Shown: positions 10,047-19,597, counted from the stretch's first letter. The stretch: 55,054 nucleotides of DNA from an uncultured Saprospiraceae bacterium (GCA_937967615.1 CALCMJ010000155.1:1-55054), one strand, 5' to 3'. Program-made: numbers and translations. Notes: generated by a model from the letters alone, not told the origin.

Positions 10047-11078
10047 CTAGATACTCTGCCTGTCAATTAAGAATGAATATTTACTTGAATTTTTCAAAGC
10101 TAAACCAGTACCTCGAACAACAGCTCTTAATGGATCATCTGCAACTGTAACTTTTAATTTTGTCCGTTCTGCTAATCTTCCTGCGAGTCCTCTCAAAAGA
10201 GCCCCGCCTCCAGTCAAATAAATTCCGCGCCTGTAAATATCAGATGCAAGTTCAGGTGGTGTATCCTCTAATGCTTTATGCACAGCTTCTTCAATCTTCA
10301 CAATAGACTTATCCAAAGCTTCCGCAATTTCAACATGCGTTGTATAAACTTGTTTAGGAATACCTGTAAGCATATCTCTTCCATTCACCGCATAACGTTC
10401 AGGTGGATTTCTCAAATCATTCACAGCAGCTCCCACATAAATTTTAATGTTTTCAGCAGTTCGCTCTCCGATAAGAAGATTGTGCTTACGTTTCATAAAA
10501 TCTATGATGTCATTTGTAAACTCATCACCAGCTGTCCTAATGGATTGATCTGTAACAATTCCAGATAATGCAATTACAGCAATTTCTGTTGTTCCTCCAC
10601 CTATATCAATGATCATATTCCCTTCAGGTTCCTCCACATCTAGTCCTATCCCTAATGCAGCTGCCATAGGTTCATGAATTAAATATGTTTCTCTGGAATC
10701 CACGTGATCTGCTGAATCAAAAACGGCTCTTTTTTCCACCTCTGTAATTCCAGATGGAATACAAATAACCATCTTGAGATGAGTGAAAAAGCGTTTTTTC
10801 TCTCCTATCATTCCTATCAAACCTTGTATGAGAGCTTCAGCAGCTTGAAAATCAGCTATTACTCCATCTTTTAGGGGTCTGACAGTACGAATGTTATCAT
10901 GCGTTTTCTCATGCATCTGCATTGCTCTCCTCCCTACCGCAATAGTTTCATTTGTTTTTCTATCAATGGCAACAATAGATGGCTCATCGATGACTACTTC
11001 TCCATCCTGTATGATCAAGGTATTTGCTGTGCCCAGATCAACTGCCAACTCCTGTGTAAAAAAACTGAATAGTCTCAT
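10047..11078 (-). CDS. mreB: Rod shape-determining actin homologue MreB
   Basis: Forms membrane-bound filaments that direct lateral wall synthesis. 343 residues, the usual length. ATP-binding actin-fold motifs are present: phosphate 1 AVDLGTANTLI near the N-terminus, phosphate 2 MIIDIGGGTTEIAVIALSG, and the adenosine motif YLTGGGALLRGLAGRLAE. It is the first gene of the nine-gene minus-strand run ending in metH, with 136 bases to the M16 gene behind it, which is where the operon promoter should lie. I found no clear TAnnTTTG box there. Confidence 0.98.
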   Translation of the reverse strand: MRLFSFFTQELAVDLGTANTLIIQDGEVVIDEPSIVAIDRKTNETIAVGRRAMQMHEKTHDNIRTVRPLKDGVIADFQAAEALIQGLIGMIGEKKRFFTHLKMVICIPSGITEVEKRAVFDSADHVDSRETYLIHEPMAAALGIGLDVEEPEGNMIIDIGGGTTEIAVIALSGIVTDQSIRTAGDEFTNDIIDFMKRKHNLLIGERTAENIKIYVGAAVNDLRNPPERYAVNGRDMLTGIPKQVYTTHVEIAEALDKSIVKIEEAVHKALEDTPPELASDIYRRGIYLTGGGALLRGLAGRLAERTKLKVTVADDPLRAVVRGTGLALKNSSKYSFLIDRQSI

Positions 11079-11214
11079 CTATATGTTTAAAAAAGTGTCT
11101 TTTAGAAACTATCGCAAAAGAAACTAAAAATCCTGATATATAAGAACATTTCAGGCCTTATCAGATATAATAATTTTTATCATATCTACTTGATATTAAA
11201 GATATTAGGAAGAA

Positions 11215-12492
11215 TTAAGATACAATAACAGTTGTAAAGCTTTTTTTAGAAAAATATCGTTCAGATAAGTCTTGTAATTCGATGGATTTAATTGACCTAA
11301 TTCCCTCAACCACAGAAGGCAGATCAGTCATATTTCCCCCTGTGATCAATTGATTTTTTAGATATGAAGCTGAATTAAATGGCCCATCTAGATCTCTCAG
11401 AATTTTTCCAAGCAAATAGTTTTTGACCATTAGCAACTCCTTTTCAGGAATGAGCTCATTCCTAAGCCTTTCTATCTCTTCAAAGATTACATTTAGAGAT
11501 TGCTCAGTATACTGCGAACCTACTTCTGTGCTTATGCACAAATAGCCATGCTCTTCCATAATTTCCAAGGAAGAATAAATATTATAGCTATAGCCATGCT
11601 TTTCTCTTATTGACTGCATAAGCCTTGAACCAAAATATCCTCCCAATACTGTTGAAAGAACATACATCCCAAGAAAATCAGGATGGTTTTTTACAAAGGT
11701 CTTTTTTCCTATTTTGATTGCAGTTTGTAAGCTGTCTTCAATTTTTTGTTCTATCCTATGAACTATTGCGTTTTCTCCATAAGCATTCGCCTTTCCAATT
11801 TTATTTTTTCCAACAAGTTTCCCAGGCAAATATGTTTGCAAAGCATCAAGTTGAGAAGCTTCCAATTGGCCTGAAGCAATTACAAAAGCATTTTGCAAAG
11901 CATAATTATTCTTATAAAACGCTTGAATATCGTCCCTTGTGACATTTTGAAAGTCCTCAGGTTCTGTGTTGTATCCATAGACATGATTCTCTCCAAAAAT
12001 TGATTCTGTCAGCAATCTGTACGCCACAAACTCATTTCTTTCCAAATGAATCTTCAAGTTGTTATGTGCTGTATTCTTGGCTACATTCAATTCATGTTCA
12101 GGGAATATGGGGTTTTTGATAATGTCAAAAAACAAATCAATAGCTGCATGAAAATGCTTAGTTAAACAGCTTATTGAGATATATGCAAAATCGAAATCAT
12201 TTCTCGCTTTAAAACGGAAGCCATAAAAGTCCAACAATTCTGCAATTTCAGAAGAGGTTTTACTGCTTGTTCCTTCCTGGAGCAAAGATGTAGTCAATGA
12301 GGCAGTTGCTCTTTTCTTTTCATATTTTCTACCAGCAGGGATGACACATTCAATTCGAGCAATTTTTTCAGTGCCTCCAGCAACAAAATACAAGGGAATA
12401 TGCTTTTCCTCGTCTAAAACGAGGACATTAGGAATGTCAATAGTTTTGATAGCTTGTATCCCAGGACCTGTTTTTCTATCTACTTCATGCAT
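11215..12492 (-). CDS. M16 family peptidase-like protein lacking the zinc motif
   Basis: About 425 residues with the two-lobed M16 architecture: the N-terminal lobe has RATASLTTSLLQEGTSSKTS and the C-terminal lobe has VLGGYFGSRLMQSIREKHGYSYNIYSS, the substrate-binding R/Y region of processing peptidases. At the position of the HxxEH zinc motif the sequence reads SLTTS, so this copy should be catalytically inactive, like the non-catalytic subunit of two-gene M16 systems. No active partner is adjacent. An upstream in-frame start at 12546 gives an odd cysteine-rich leader; the ATG at 12492 (MHEVDRKTG) is preferred. No signal peptide is visible from this start. It is divergent from dnaN. Confidence 0.88.
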   Translation of the reverse strand: MHEVDRKTGPGIQAIKTIDIPNVLVLDEEKHIPLYFVAGGTEKIARIECVIPAGRKYEKKRATASLTTSLLQEGTSSKTSSEIAELLDFYGFRFKARNDFDFAYISISCLTKHFHAAIDLFFDIIKNPIFPEHELNVAKNTAHNNLKIHLERNEFVAYRLLTESIFGENHVYGYNTEPEDFQNVTRDDIQAFYKNNYALQNAFVIASGQLEASQLDALQTYLPGKLVGKNKIGKANAYGENAIVHRIEQKIEDSLQTAIKIGKKTFVKNHPDFLGMYVLSTVLGGYFGSRLMQSIREKHGYSYNIYSSLEIMEEHGYLCISTEVGSQYTEQSLNVIFEEIERLRNELIPEKELLMVKNYLLGKILRDLDGPFNSASYLKNQLITGGNMTDLPSVVEGIRSIKSIELQDLSERYFSKKSFTTVIVS

Positions 12493-12613
12493 AATGGAGC
12501 AAAAGTAACATTTGGCACCCCAAAATAAGTCCAAAATCCCCAACAAATAGCTGAATTATCACTATTGCTTATTCTTAAATCCCTACAGGTTAAAATTATC
12601 CGTATAATATGGC

Positions 12614-12621
12614 TATTTTTG
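12614..12621 (+). promoter_or_regulatory. Possible -7 box upstream of dnaN
   Basis: TATTTTTG fits the Bacteroidota TAnnTTTG element, 33 bases before the dnaN ATG. No convincing TTTG element is seen about 20 bases upstream, so this is a weak call. Confidence 0.35.
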
Positions 12622-12654
12622 GTCATCTGTTAACAAGATAATATTCCCATAAGT

Positions 12655-13773
12655 ATGAAATTTAGTGTTTCTTCAACGGACTTCTTTAAAAAATTGCAAA
12701 AAGCGGGTGGTGCTATTGTAACCAATCCAGTGCTTCCTATATTGGAAGATTTCCTATTTGAAGTCCATGATAATACCTTAACAATTGCCTCTACAAACTT
12801 AGAAACATCCATAGTTACAAGTATGGAAGTACAGGTAGAAGAAACAGGAAAGCTTGCTGTTCCTGCAAAAATTTTAATGGACACATTAAAAGAACTTCCG
12901 GAACAACCAATAAGCTTTACCTCTAATAACGAAAACCAAAATATAGAGATAACTTCTGCTTACGGAAAATATAAGCTTGCAGGAGACAATCCAGAAGACT
13001 TTCCTGAACTACCGGTTCAAGAGGATACCAATTCTGTTCATATCACTCCATCTCAGCTTTCCAACGCCGTCAGTAAAACTTTATTTGCCACAAGTAATGA
13101 TGAACTGAGATTAGCAATGACCGGAGTATACTTCCTTATTGACTATAAAAAATTACTTCTTGTAGCTACAGATGCACACAAACTCGTTAAATACGCTATA
13201 GGAGATATTTCAAGTGATGTTTCTCAATCTTTTATTATTCCTAAGAAAGGATTGACATTGGTCAAGAATATTTCTTTGGACCATGATGGGGATGTAGAGT
13301 TGACTTTTAATAGTAAGAATGCATTTTTTAACCTAGGAGAGACTGTGGTCGCCTGTAGGCTTATTGATGCAAAGTACCCTGACTATAATGCTGTAATCCC
13401 TGTGGATAACAAAAATCAACTACAAGTTGGGAGGTCAGACTTTCAGAATTCTCTCAAGCGTATCGCAATCTATGCCAACAAGACAACTAATCAGGTTGTG
13501 TTGAATCTTTCTGAAGGTAGCCTAACTATTTCAGCGCAGGACATTGACTTTTCTAATGAAGCGACCGAGCAACTGCCATGTAATTATTCTGGGGACCCTA
13601 TGTCAATAGGCTTCAACGCAAAGTTTTTGATAGAGATGTTAGGAGTAATGGGTGGAGATGAGGTAAAAATGCAATTATCTACACCAAACAAAGCGGGCAT
13701 ATTGTTACCAAATGAGGAAGATGGCACAGAGAGCATATTAATGCTAGTTATGCCTGTTATGATGAGTCATTAA
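12655..13773 (+). CDS. dnaN: DNA polymerase III beta sliding clamp
   Basis: Ring-shaped processivity clamp that tethers polymerase to DNA. The 372-residue length is standard, and the three-domain clamp pattern is visible: MKFSVSSTDFFKKLQKAGGAI at the N-terminus, GKYKLAGDNPEDFPELP in domain 1, and ATDAHKLVKY in the second domain. Near the C-terminus, the family's M-P-M-type ending appears as MLVMPVMM. It is followed after nine bases by nadD. No dnaA or origin features are seen nearby, so it is not placed at an obvious oriC. Confidence 0.98.
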   Translation: MKFSVSSTDFFKKLQKAGGAIVTNPVLPILEDFLFEVHDNTLTIASTNLETSIVTSMEVQVEETGKLAVPAKILMDTLKELPEQPISFTSNNENQNIEITSAYGKYKLAGDNPEDFPELPVQEDTNSVHITPSQLSNAVSKTLFATSNDELRLAMTGVYFLIDYKKLLLVATDAHKLVKYAIGDISSDVSQSFIIPKKGLTLVKNISLDHDGDVELTFNSKNAFFNLGETVVACRLIDAKYPDYNAVIPVDNKNQLQVGRSDFQNSLKRIAIYANKTTNQVVLNLSEGSLTISAQDIDFSNEATEQLPCNYSGDPMSIGFNAKFLIEMLGVMGGDEVKMQLSTPNKAGILLPNEEDGTESILMLVMPVMMSH

Positions 13774-13782
13774 GTCCATTTT

Positions 13783-14370
13783 ATGAAAATAGGTTTGTTT
13801 TTTGGCAGTTTCAATCCAGTCCACGTAGGCCATCTTATAATTGCAAATTATATACTGAATCATAGTGATGTTGAAAAGGTTTGGATGGTAGTATCGCCGC
13901 ATAATCCATTCAAAAAAAAATCTACCCTAGCAAACAACTATGATCGACTTCATTTGATGAATCTTGCTATTGGAGATAATCCCAAAATTGAGGCATCTGA
14001 TATTGAATTTGGCTTGGAACAACCATCTTACACAATAGACACGCTCACGTATTTAAAAGAAAAGTACCCTAAGCATGAATTTTGTTTGATCATGGGGGGT
14101 GACAATTTAAAATCCTTTCATAAGTGGAAAAACTATGAGATGATTTTAGAGCACTACTCTATTTATGTTTACCAAAGGCCTTCATACGAATTAGGAGATC
14201 TTAAAGATCATAAAAACATTACAATTCTTGAAGCACCCTCATTAGATATTTCTGCAAGTTTTGTCCGTAAATGTATTGCAGAGAATAAATCAATACAATA
14301 CCTTGTAGCTGATTCCGTTTATTTGTATTTGGATGAAACTCCCATTTACAAAAACTTACTCAAAACATAA
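13783..14370 (+). CDS. nadD: Nicotinate-nucleotide adenylyltransferase
   Basis: Converts nicotinate mononucleotide and ATP to deamido-NAD in NAD synthesis. 195 residues. The nucleotidyltransferase signature GSFNPVHVGHLIIAN (HxGH at residues 14-17) and the C-terminal ISASFVRKCI (ISxSxxR) are both present, along with SPHNPFKKK and the MGGDNLKSFHKWKNYE region typical of NadD. It lies nine bases behind dnaN and 32 before porZ, probably one transcript. Confidence 0.96.
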   Translation: MKIGLFFGSFNPVHVGHLIIANYILNHSDVEKVWMVVSPHNPFKKKSTLANNYDRLHLMNLAIGDNPKIEASDIEFGLEQPSYTIDTLTYLKEKYPKHEFCLIMGGDNLKSFHKWKNYEMILEHYSIYVYQRPSYELGDLKDHKNITILEAPSLDISASFVRKCIAENKSIQYLVADSVYLYLDETPIYKNLLKT

Positions 14371-14402
14371 TATACTTTGGGCTTCGGAAGTTAATCTTTA
14401 GT

Positions 14403-16724
14403 ATGACAAAAACTTATTGCTTCATCCTGTTATTATTATTGTGTTCATTTGGGACTCTCCTGTCTCAAAGCGAGATTCCATTAGGAAGCTGGAAGTCGTA
14501 TCTCCCGCACAACAGGGCACTTCAGTTAACACAAAGCGCTGATAAAATTTACTTAGCAACATCCATATCAATATTCACTTTAGATAAGGCCGACAATTCT
14601 ATAGATTTCCTTAGTAAGGTCGAAGGATTGAATGACATTGGGATTGCAAAAATTGCGTTTAACCAAAATTTGAATCAACTCATCATCGCATACAATAATA
14701 GTAATATTGATTTAATTACTGAAGATGAAGTTATCAATATTGCAAACATCAAGAACAATACAAATATTCAAGGAGACAAGACTATATATGATATATTCAT
14801 ACATGATAATAAAGCATATTTTTCTACAGGATTTGGGGTAGTAGAATATGATTTGGAAGCGCTTGAATTTGGTTTTACTACAAAAACAGATGGGATAGAA
14901 GTCTTTGAGTGTACTGTAAATGAGAATAATCTTTATGCAGCAACACAGGATGGCGTCTATGTAGTATCTCTAGCCCAAAATATAGTTCAAGGCGACTTTG
15001 GTCAATGGGCATTTTTATCCCTTGACTCTGGCTTACCACTTGTATATTCTCCTGTGGCAATAGCAAGTAAATTTGACAAGATTTACATGGCTACTGAAAA
15101 GGTTTTATATAGTTCTGAAGATGGATTTAATTTTGATACTCTTGCCGTAGAAACTGAAAACGATTTTGTTTCAAAATTTATTTCTGAACAAGCCTTAGAC
15201 TTAGTATGGTGTAGTGGAAAACGAAGTCAGTCTCTTGCTAAGTTTTATTATTTTGACGAGACCAATACAAATGTTTTAAAAAAGAGTTATTCTCAGACGA
15301 GACCAAGTTTTTTAATTTCTGAAGATCAAGGGAAAATTTGGTTGGCTGATGAATTTGATGAAATTAGATTCTTAGAAAACAAGGAATCTGGAATATCAAC
15401 TATTGAAATAAATGGCCCTAATTCTGAAAAAGTCTATGATCTGCATTATGCAGACGAAGTGATTTACGCAGCTGCTGGCGGTCCGGATGAATTTTTTGCG
15501 AACACTGCAACCCGAAAAGGATTTTACATTTTAGAAAACGGAACTTGGACAAACATTAATGAAAACAACACAGCTGATATTAAAGACAGCACCTTGATTT
15601 CTTTGAATCAAATAGTCAAGCATCCTTCAAAAAATATCGTTTATGTAGGATCATTCTATGAGGGCTTATTAGAATACAATCTTGAAACAAAAGAAACAAA
15701 AGTTTACAACGAACACAACTCTTCGTTGAGAGGACAGATAGGAAATGACAAACGAATATTTGTTACTGAGTTAATATTTGATGAACAGGAAAATTTATGG
15801 GTCTCAAACTGGGGAGCACCACAATCTCTATCTGTTTTAAGAAATACAGGTGAATGGAAAAGCTATTCCCTAGGCACAAACAGAAACCCTATAGAAATGG
15901 ATATTGATCTTAATGGGTATTTCTGGATTGTAAATGAAGGAAATAACGGAGGTGTTACAGTCTTTGACCCAGGTGAGGATTTGTCCTTACCGCGTACAAG
16001 ATATATCAACAGTACTATGTCAGAATTATCAACTAACATAGTTAGAAGTGTGCGTGTTGATCTGGATGGAGATGTTTGGGTTGGGACAGATAAAGGGCCT
16101 GTTGTGTTTGAATGTGGCGGATCGCCGTTTGAACCTGAATGTACTGGTAGCTTAAGAAAAGTGTTACAAGATAATATCCCTGCAATTTTGCTTGCTACAG
16201 AAGACATTAGATCTATTGAGATTGATGGTGCGAATAGGAAATGGTTTGGGACAAAAAATGGCGTTTTTGTTCAGTCCCCTGATGGAGAAACACAAATTCA
16301 TCACTTTACAACAGAAAATAGTCCTCTTTTTAATAATAACATCAGGGACATGGTCTTTAGTCCACTATCTGGAGAGATGTTTATTGGAACTGAGTCAGGT
16401 ATAATTTCTTACAGGACACAAACAACAGCAGGAGGCAAAAATCATAGTAATTCAGTATATGCATTTCCAAATCCAGTAAGACCTGATTATTCTGGACCTA
16501 TTGCAATAAAAGGTTTAGCCAGCGATGCAAATGTAAAAATTACAGATATTAATGGTAGACTAGTTCATGAGACAGAAGCATTAGGAGGGCAAGCGATTTG
16601 GGATGGTACAGATTACACTGGACGTAAAGCAAGCACAGGTGTTTATTTAGTGTTTAGTTCATCAACTTCTGACAGCTTCAGTGAGCCAGATAGTTATGTC
16701 ACTAAAATATTATTCATAAATTAA
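14403..16724 (+). CDS. porZ: PorZ-like type IX secretion protein (beta-propeller with CTD)
   Basis: In the type IX secretion system PorZ is a surface protein of the attachment complex and delivers anionic LPS to the sortase PorU. This 773-residue protein has a signal peptide (about 1-22), two seven-bladed propeller-like regions, and a C-terminal CTD of about 85 residues (YAFPNPVRPD, then ITDINGRLVHE, ending YVTKILFIN). The N-terminal pattern SWKSYLPHNRALQLTQS, IYLATSISIFTLDK and VEGLNDIGIAKI matches the PorZ N-terminal propeller. Length agrees with the roughly 780 residues of the Porphyromonas protein. A two-component-type sensor propeller is the alternative, but no kinase domain follows. Confidence 0.85.
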   Translation: MTKTYCFILLLLLCSFGTLLSQSEIPLGSWKSYLPHNRALQLTQSADKIYLATSISIFTLDKADNSIDFLSKVEGLNDIGIAKIAFNQNLNQLIIAYNNSNIDLITEDEVINIANIKNNTNIQGDKTIYDIFIHDNKAYFSTGFGVVEYDLEALEFGFTTKTDGIEVFECTVNENNLYAATQDGVYVVSLAQNIVQGDFGQWAFLSLDSGLPLVYSPVAIASKFDKIYMATEKVLYSSEDGFNFDTLAVETENDFVSKFISEQALDLVWCSGKRSQSLAKFYYFDETNTNVLKKSYSQTRPSFLISEDQGKIWLADEFDEIRFLENKESGISTIEINGPNSEKVYDLHYADEVIYAAAGGPDEFFANTATRKGFYILENGTWTNINENNTADIKDSTLISLNQIVKHPSKNIVYVGSFYEGLLEYNLETKETKVYNEHNSSLRGQIGNDKRIFVTELIFDEQENLWVSNWGAPQSLSVLRNTGEWKSYSLGTNRNPIEMDIDLNGYFWIVNEGNNGGVTVFDPGEDLSLPRTRYINSTMSELSTNIVRSVRVDLDGDVWVGTDKGPVVFECGGSPFEPECTGSLRKVLQDNIPAILLATEDIRSIEIDGANRKWFGTKNGVFVQSPDGETQIHHFTTENSPLFNNNIRDMVFSPLSGEMFIGTESGIISYRTQTTAGGKNHSNSVYAFPNPVRPDYSGPIAIKGLASDANVKITDINGRLVHETEALGGQAIWDGTDYTGRKASTGVYLVFSSSTSDSFSEPDSYVTKILFIN

Positions 16725-16732
16725 TCTGGAGA

Positions 16733-17884
16733 TCAAACGCTTACCATATTTTCACTAGAAGCCTTCTGGATCACTTGTTCATACAGACTAACGTACTTCT
16801 CTAAGATCTTATCAAGTTTAAACTCCTGTGATCTCTTATAAGCGTTCTTTTTCATTTGGGCCAAGAGGGCTGGATCTGATAAGAGGCTGATAGCTTTATT
16901 TGCCATTCCATCAACATCACCTACATCCAAAAGATAACCAGTTTCACCTTCTGTATTCACTTCTGGTAGACCACCAATATTTGTAGAGATTACCGGCAAT
17001 TCACAAGCCATGGCTTCTAAAGCAGCGAGTCCAAAGCTTTCATTTTCTGAAGGAAGGATGAACAAATCGCCAATTGCTAGTATTTCTTCGACTGCATCTT
17101 GTTTTCCCAAAAATCGTATTTCATCACAAAGCCCTATTTGTCTACAAAATTCCTCCATAACTTGTCGCTCAGGACCATCTCCAATTAAAATCAATTTACA
17201 ATCTAACTTGGCTCGAATTTTAGCGAAAGCTTTAATTGCGTCATCCACTCTTTTAACCTTTCTAAAGTTTGATGTATGTATAATAATTTTTTCACCATTA
17301 GGAGCAATTGCTTTTCTGAAATGATCCTTATTTAATCTCTTAAATCGATCAGGGTCAATAAAATTATAGATTACCTCTATATCTTGCTTAATGTCAAATG
17401 TGTCCAATGTATCCTTTCTCAATGATTTAGATACTGTAGTTACTGCATCAGAATTATTAATACTAAATTCTACTACGGAAGCAAATGCTTTATTTGTTCC
17501 CACTAGTGTAATATCTGTTCCATGTAGAGTCGTTACAACAGGTATGTAAATTCCTTTTGTTTTTAAGATTTGTTTTGTCATATATGCTACTGCTGCATGA
17601 GGAATAGCGTAATGCACATGAAGAATATCGAGTTTTTCATATGTAACAACATCTACAAGTTTACTAGCTAATTCTGATTCGTACGGCGTATATTCAAATA
17701 AAGGATATTGAAGCGTATTTACTTCATGATACGTTATATTTTCATAGAATGCATTCAGCCTTGCGGGCCGCTTATACGTTATAAAATGGACTTGATGACC
17801 TAGTGAAGCAAGACCTTTGCCCAACTCAGTTGCAATAACTCCACTGCCTCCAAAAGTAGGATAACAAACAATTCCAATTTTCAT
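16733..17884 (-). CDS. bshA: N-acetyl-alpha-D-glucosaminyl L-malate synthase BshA
   Basis: GT4 glycosyltransferase making the first intermediate of bacillithiol from UDP-GlcNAc and malate. 383 residues. The family N-terminus MKIGIVCYPTFGGSGVIATELG and the HFITYKRPARLN and HVHYAIPHAA motifs are diagnostic, and VTTLHGTDITLVG and NESFGLAALEAMACELPVI form the donor-binding half. It is convergent with porZ (eight bases apart) and divergent from the MerR regulator. bshB and bshC are not in the window. Confidence 0.95.
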   Translation of the reverse strand: MKIGIVCYPTFGGSGVIATELGKGLASLGHQVHFITYKRPARLNAFYENITYHEVNTLQYPLFEYTPYESELASKLVDVVTYEKLDILHVHYAIPHAAVAYMTKQILKTKGIYIPVVTTLHGTDITLVGTNKAFASVVEFSINNSDAVTTVSKSLRKDTLDTFDIKQDIEVIYNFIDPDRFKRLNKDHFRKAIAPNGEKIIIHTSNFRKVKRVDDAIKAFAKIRAKLDCKLILIGDGPERQVMEEFCRQIGLCDEIRFLGKQDAVEEILAIGDLFILPSENESFGLAALEAMACELPVISTNIGGLPEVNTEGETGYLLDVGDVDGMANKAISLLSDPALLAQMKKNAYKRSQEFKLDKILEKYVSLYEQVIQKASSENMVSV

Positions 17885-17934
17885 CTAATTTTTTTTATTT
17901 CAAAAATCATAGTGCTTTTTACTTTAGTGTAAAC

Positions 17935-17942
17935 TATTTTTG
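17935..17942 (+). promoter_or_regulatory. Possible -7 box upstream of the MerR gene
   Basis: TATTTTTG fits TAnnTTTG and lies 50 bases before the MerR ATG in the bshA/merR divergent gap. Upstream there is only a T-rich stretch instead of a clear TTTG, so confidence is low. Confidence 0.33.
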
Positions 17943-17992
17943 CACATATAATGTTGTAAATCTGCGCTCTAAATTACTTTTTAAGAACAAAG

Positions 17993-18889
17993 ATGGTTAT
18001 ATATTCTATTAATGATCTCGAAAAATTGTCGGGGGTAAAAGCCCACACTATACGTATTTGGGAGAAGAGATATGGAGTTATAATACCAAAACGGACCAAG
18101 ACTAACATACGATTTTACCAAGATTCAGACTTACAACTTCTTCTCAACGTCGCATTTTTAAACAAAAGAGGCCTTAAGATTTCTAAAATTGCTTGCTTAA
18201 GCAAGGCAGAAATTAAGGCTCGCGTAGCAGAACATACAGAAGTACACGAGAAATTTGAAGATCAGTTAGATGCACTTACTTTAGCCATGTTTGAGTTTGA
18301 TGAATATAATTTTAATAAAATCTTAGATCATAATATCAAACAGAAGGGATTTGGCACCACTATGATGGAAGTTATCTATCCACTTTTAGATAAGATAAGT
18401 GTAATGTGGATTGCAGGATCTATTAAAAATGTTCATGAATCTTTTATAACTCAAATTGTAAAGAGAAAAATTCTAATTGCAATTGAAAGTTTGAAAATTG
18501 AAAAGAGTATAAAGAAGAAGAAGTATCTAATTTACCTTCCCAAGAAAGAAAACCATGAGTTGAGTCTATTTTTTCTAGAGTTTGTTTTAAAAGAGCATGG
18601 ATTCAACGTTCTGAATATAGGTATGGGAATAATCTCTGAAGATATAATTGAGGCTTCTCAAGTTTTCAAACCTGATTATATATTTACTATCATTAATGAA
18701 AGTTATGAAGGCAAAGCACTCCAAGATTACATTGATAAGGTTTTAGATGCGAATAAAAATACCCACCTTCTTATCACAGGATATCAAGTTTCTCAACAGA
18801 GGAATCAAAATACAGAAAGATGTACTTACTTTAACAGTCTTTTTGAAGTAATGGATTTTATTAAGGAAAAACCATACGTCAATCATTAA
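17993..18889 (+). CDS. MerR family regulator with a B12-binding-like domain
   Basis: 298 residues. The N-terminal winged-helix HTH of the MerR type is clear (YSINDLEKLSGVKAHTIRIWEKRYG, then NIRFYQDSDLQLL). The rest resembles the four-helix cap and Rossmann domain of CarH/LitR-type light- or B12-responsive regulators. Of the usual Wx9EH motif, W139 and E149 are kept but the histidine is Ser150. The ExHxxG motif reads E186-N-H188-E-L-S191, so the lower ligand histidine is kept and the glycine is lost. Cobalamin binding is therefore uncertain. No carotenoid or photolyase genes are near; bshA is divergent and a YceI lipoprotein follows after 34 bases. Confidence 0.88.
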   Translation: MVIYSINDLEKLSGVKAHTIRIWEKRYGVIIPKRTKTNIRFYQDSDLQLLLNVAFLNKRGLKISKIACLSKAEIKARVAEHTEVHEKFEDQLDALTLAMFEFDEYNFNKILDHNIKQKGFGTTMMEVIYPLLDKISVMWIAGSIKNVHESFITQIVKRKILIAIESLKIEKSIKKKKYLIYLPKKENHELSLFFLEFVLKEHGFNVLNIGMGIISEDIIEASQVFKPDYIFTIINESYEGKALQDYIDKVLDANKNTHLLITGYQVSQQRNQNTERCTYFNSLFEVMDFIKEKPYVNH

Positions 18890-18923
18890 ATAATTAGCTT
18901 AGATTAAATTTAAACTTATACAA

Positions 18924-19595
18924 ATGAAAAAACTCATTTTACTATGTCTGCCCATGTTATTCTTAGGACTTTTAGTTTCCTGCAAAAATGACAAAGGGAA
19001 AACAACAAGTACTGGACCCGCATCCAAAGCAGCTGTTGCAAGCGGTACGTCTTATACTATTAATAACACGTTAAGTAAGGTTATTTGGACGGGAAGTAAA
19101 CCTACTGGTTCCCATACGGGAACACTAAATGTCTCAAGTGGTAATGTCAGTTTCGCTGATGGAAAATTAACCGGTGGCAAATTCACGCTAGACATGAACT
19201 CTATTAACAATACAGATCTAGAAGGTGGAGGAAAAGCGAGTTTGGAGGCTCACTTAAAAGGAACTGAGGCTGGCAAAGAGGATGATTTTTTCAATGTCAC
19301 TAAGTTTCCTACTGCAGAATTTGAAATTACAAAGGTGACAGCTCTTGAAGGGAATACAGATGCAAATTGCATGGTCTATGGAAATTTAACTCTAAAAGGA
19401 ATTTCAAAACAAATAGGTTTTAGAGCAAATACATCTGTAAGTGGTAATGCTTTAAATGTCACTACTCCAAAATTCAATATTAATAGAACTGATTGGGGCA
19501 TCAAATTTATGTCTAAATCATTCATTGATGGATTGAAAGACAAATTTGTAAATGACGAAATTGAACTTCAAATTAACCTCCGGGGTAATTCTTAA
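18924..19595 (+). CDS. YceI family lipoprotein
   Basis: 223 residues with a lipoprotein signal (lipobox LLVSC, Cys20) and a YceI lipocalin-like domain: TYTINNT-like start (SYTINNTLSKVIWTGSK), SGNVSFADGKLTGGKFTLDM, KFPTAEFEIT, NLTLKGISKQI, and NINRTDWGIKF near the end. YceI proteins bind amphiphilic or isoprenoid ligands in the periplasm; the ligand here is unknown. The gene ends in a strong bidirectional terminator shared with the convergent porW gene. Confidence 0.93.
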   Translation: MKKLILLCLPMLFLGLLVSCKNDKGKTTSTGPASKAAVASGTSYTINNTLSKVIWTGSKPTGSHTGTLNVSSGNVSFADGKLTGGKFTLDMNSINNTDLEGGGKASLEAHLKGTEAGKEDDFFNVTKFPTAEFEITKVTALEGNTDANCMVYGNLTLKGISKQIGFRANTSVSGNALNVTTPKFNINRTDWGIKFMSKSFIDGLKDKFVNDEIELQINLRGNS

Positions 19596-19597
19596 AT

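Noticed and set aside
12630..12884. Minus-strand open frame across the start of dnaN
   Set aside because: It lies opposite a well-conserved dnaN N-terminus and shows no family pattern.
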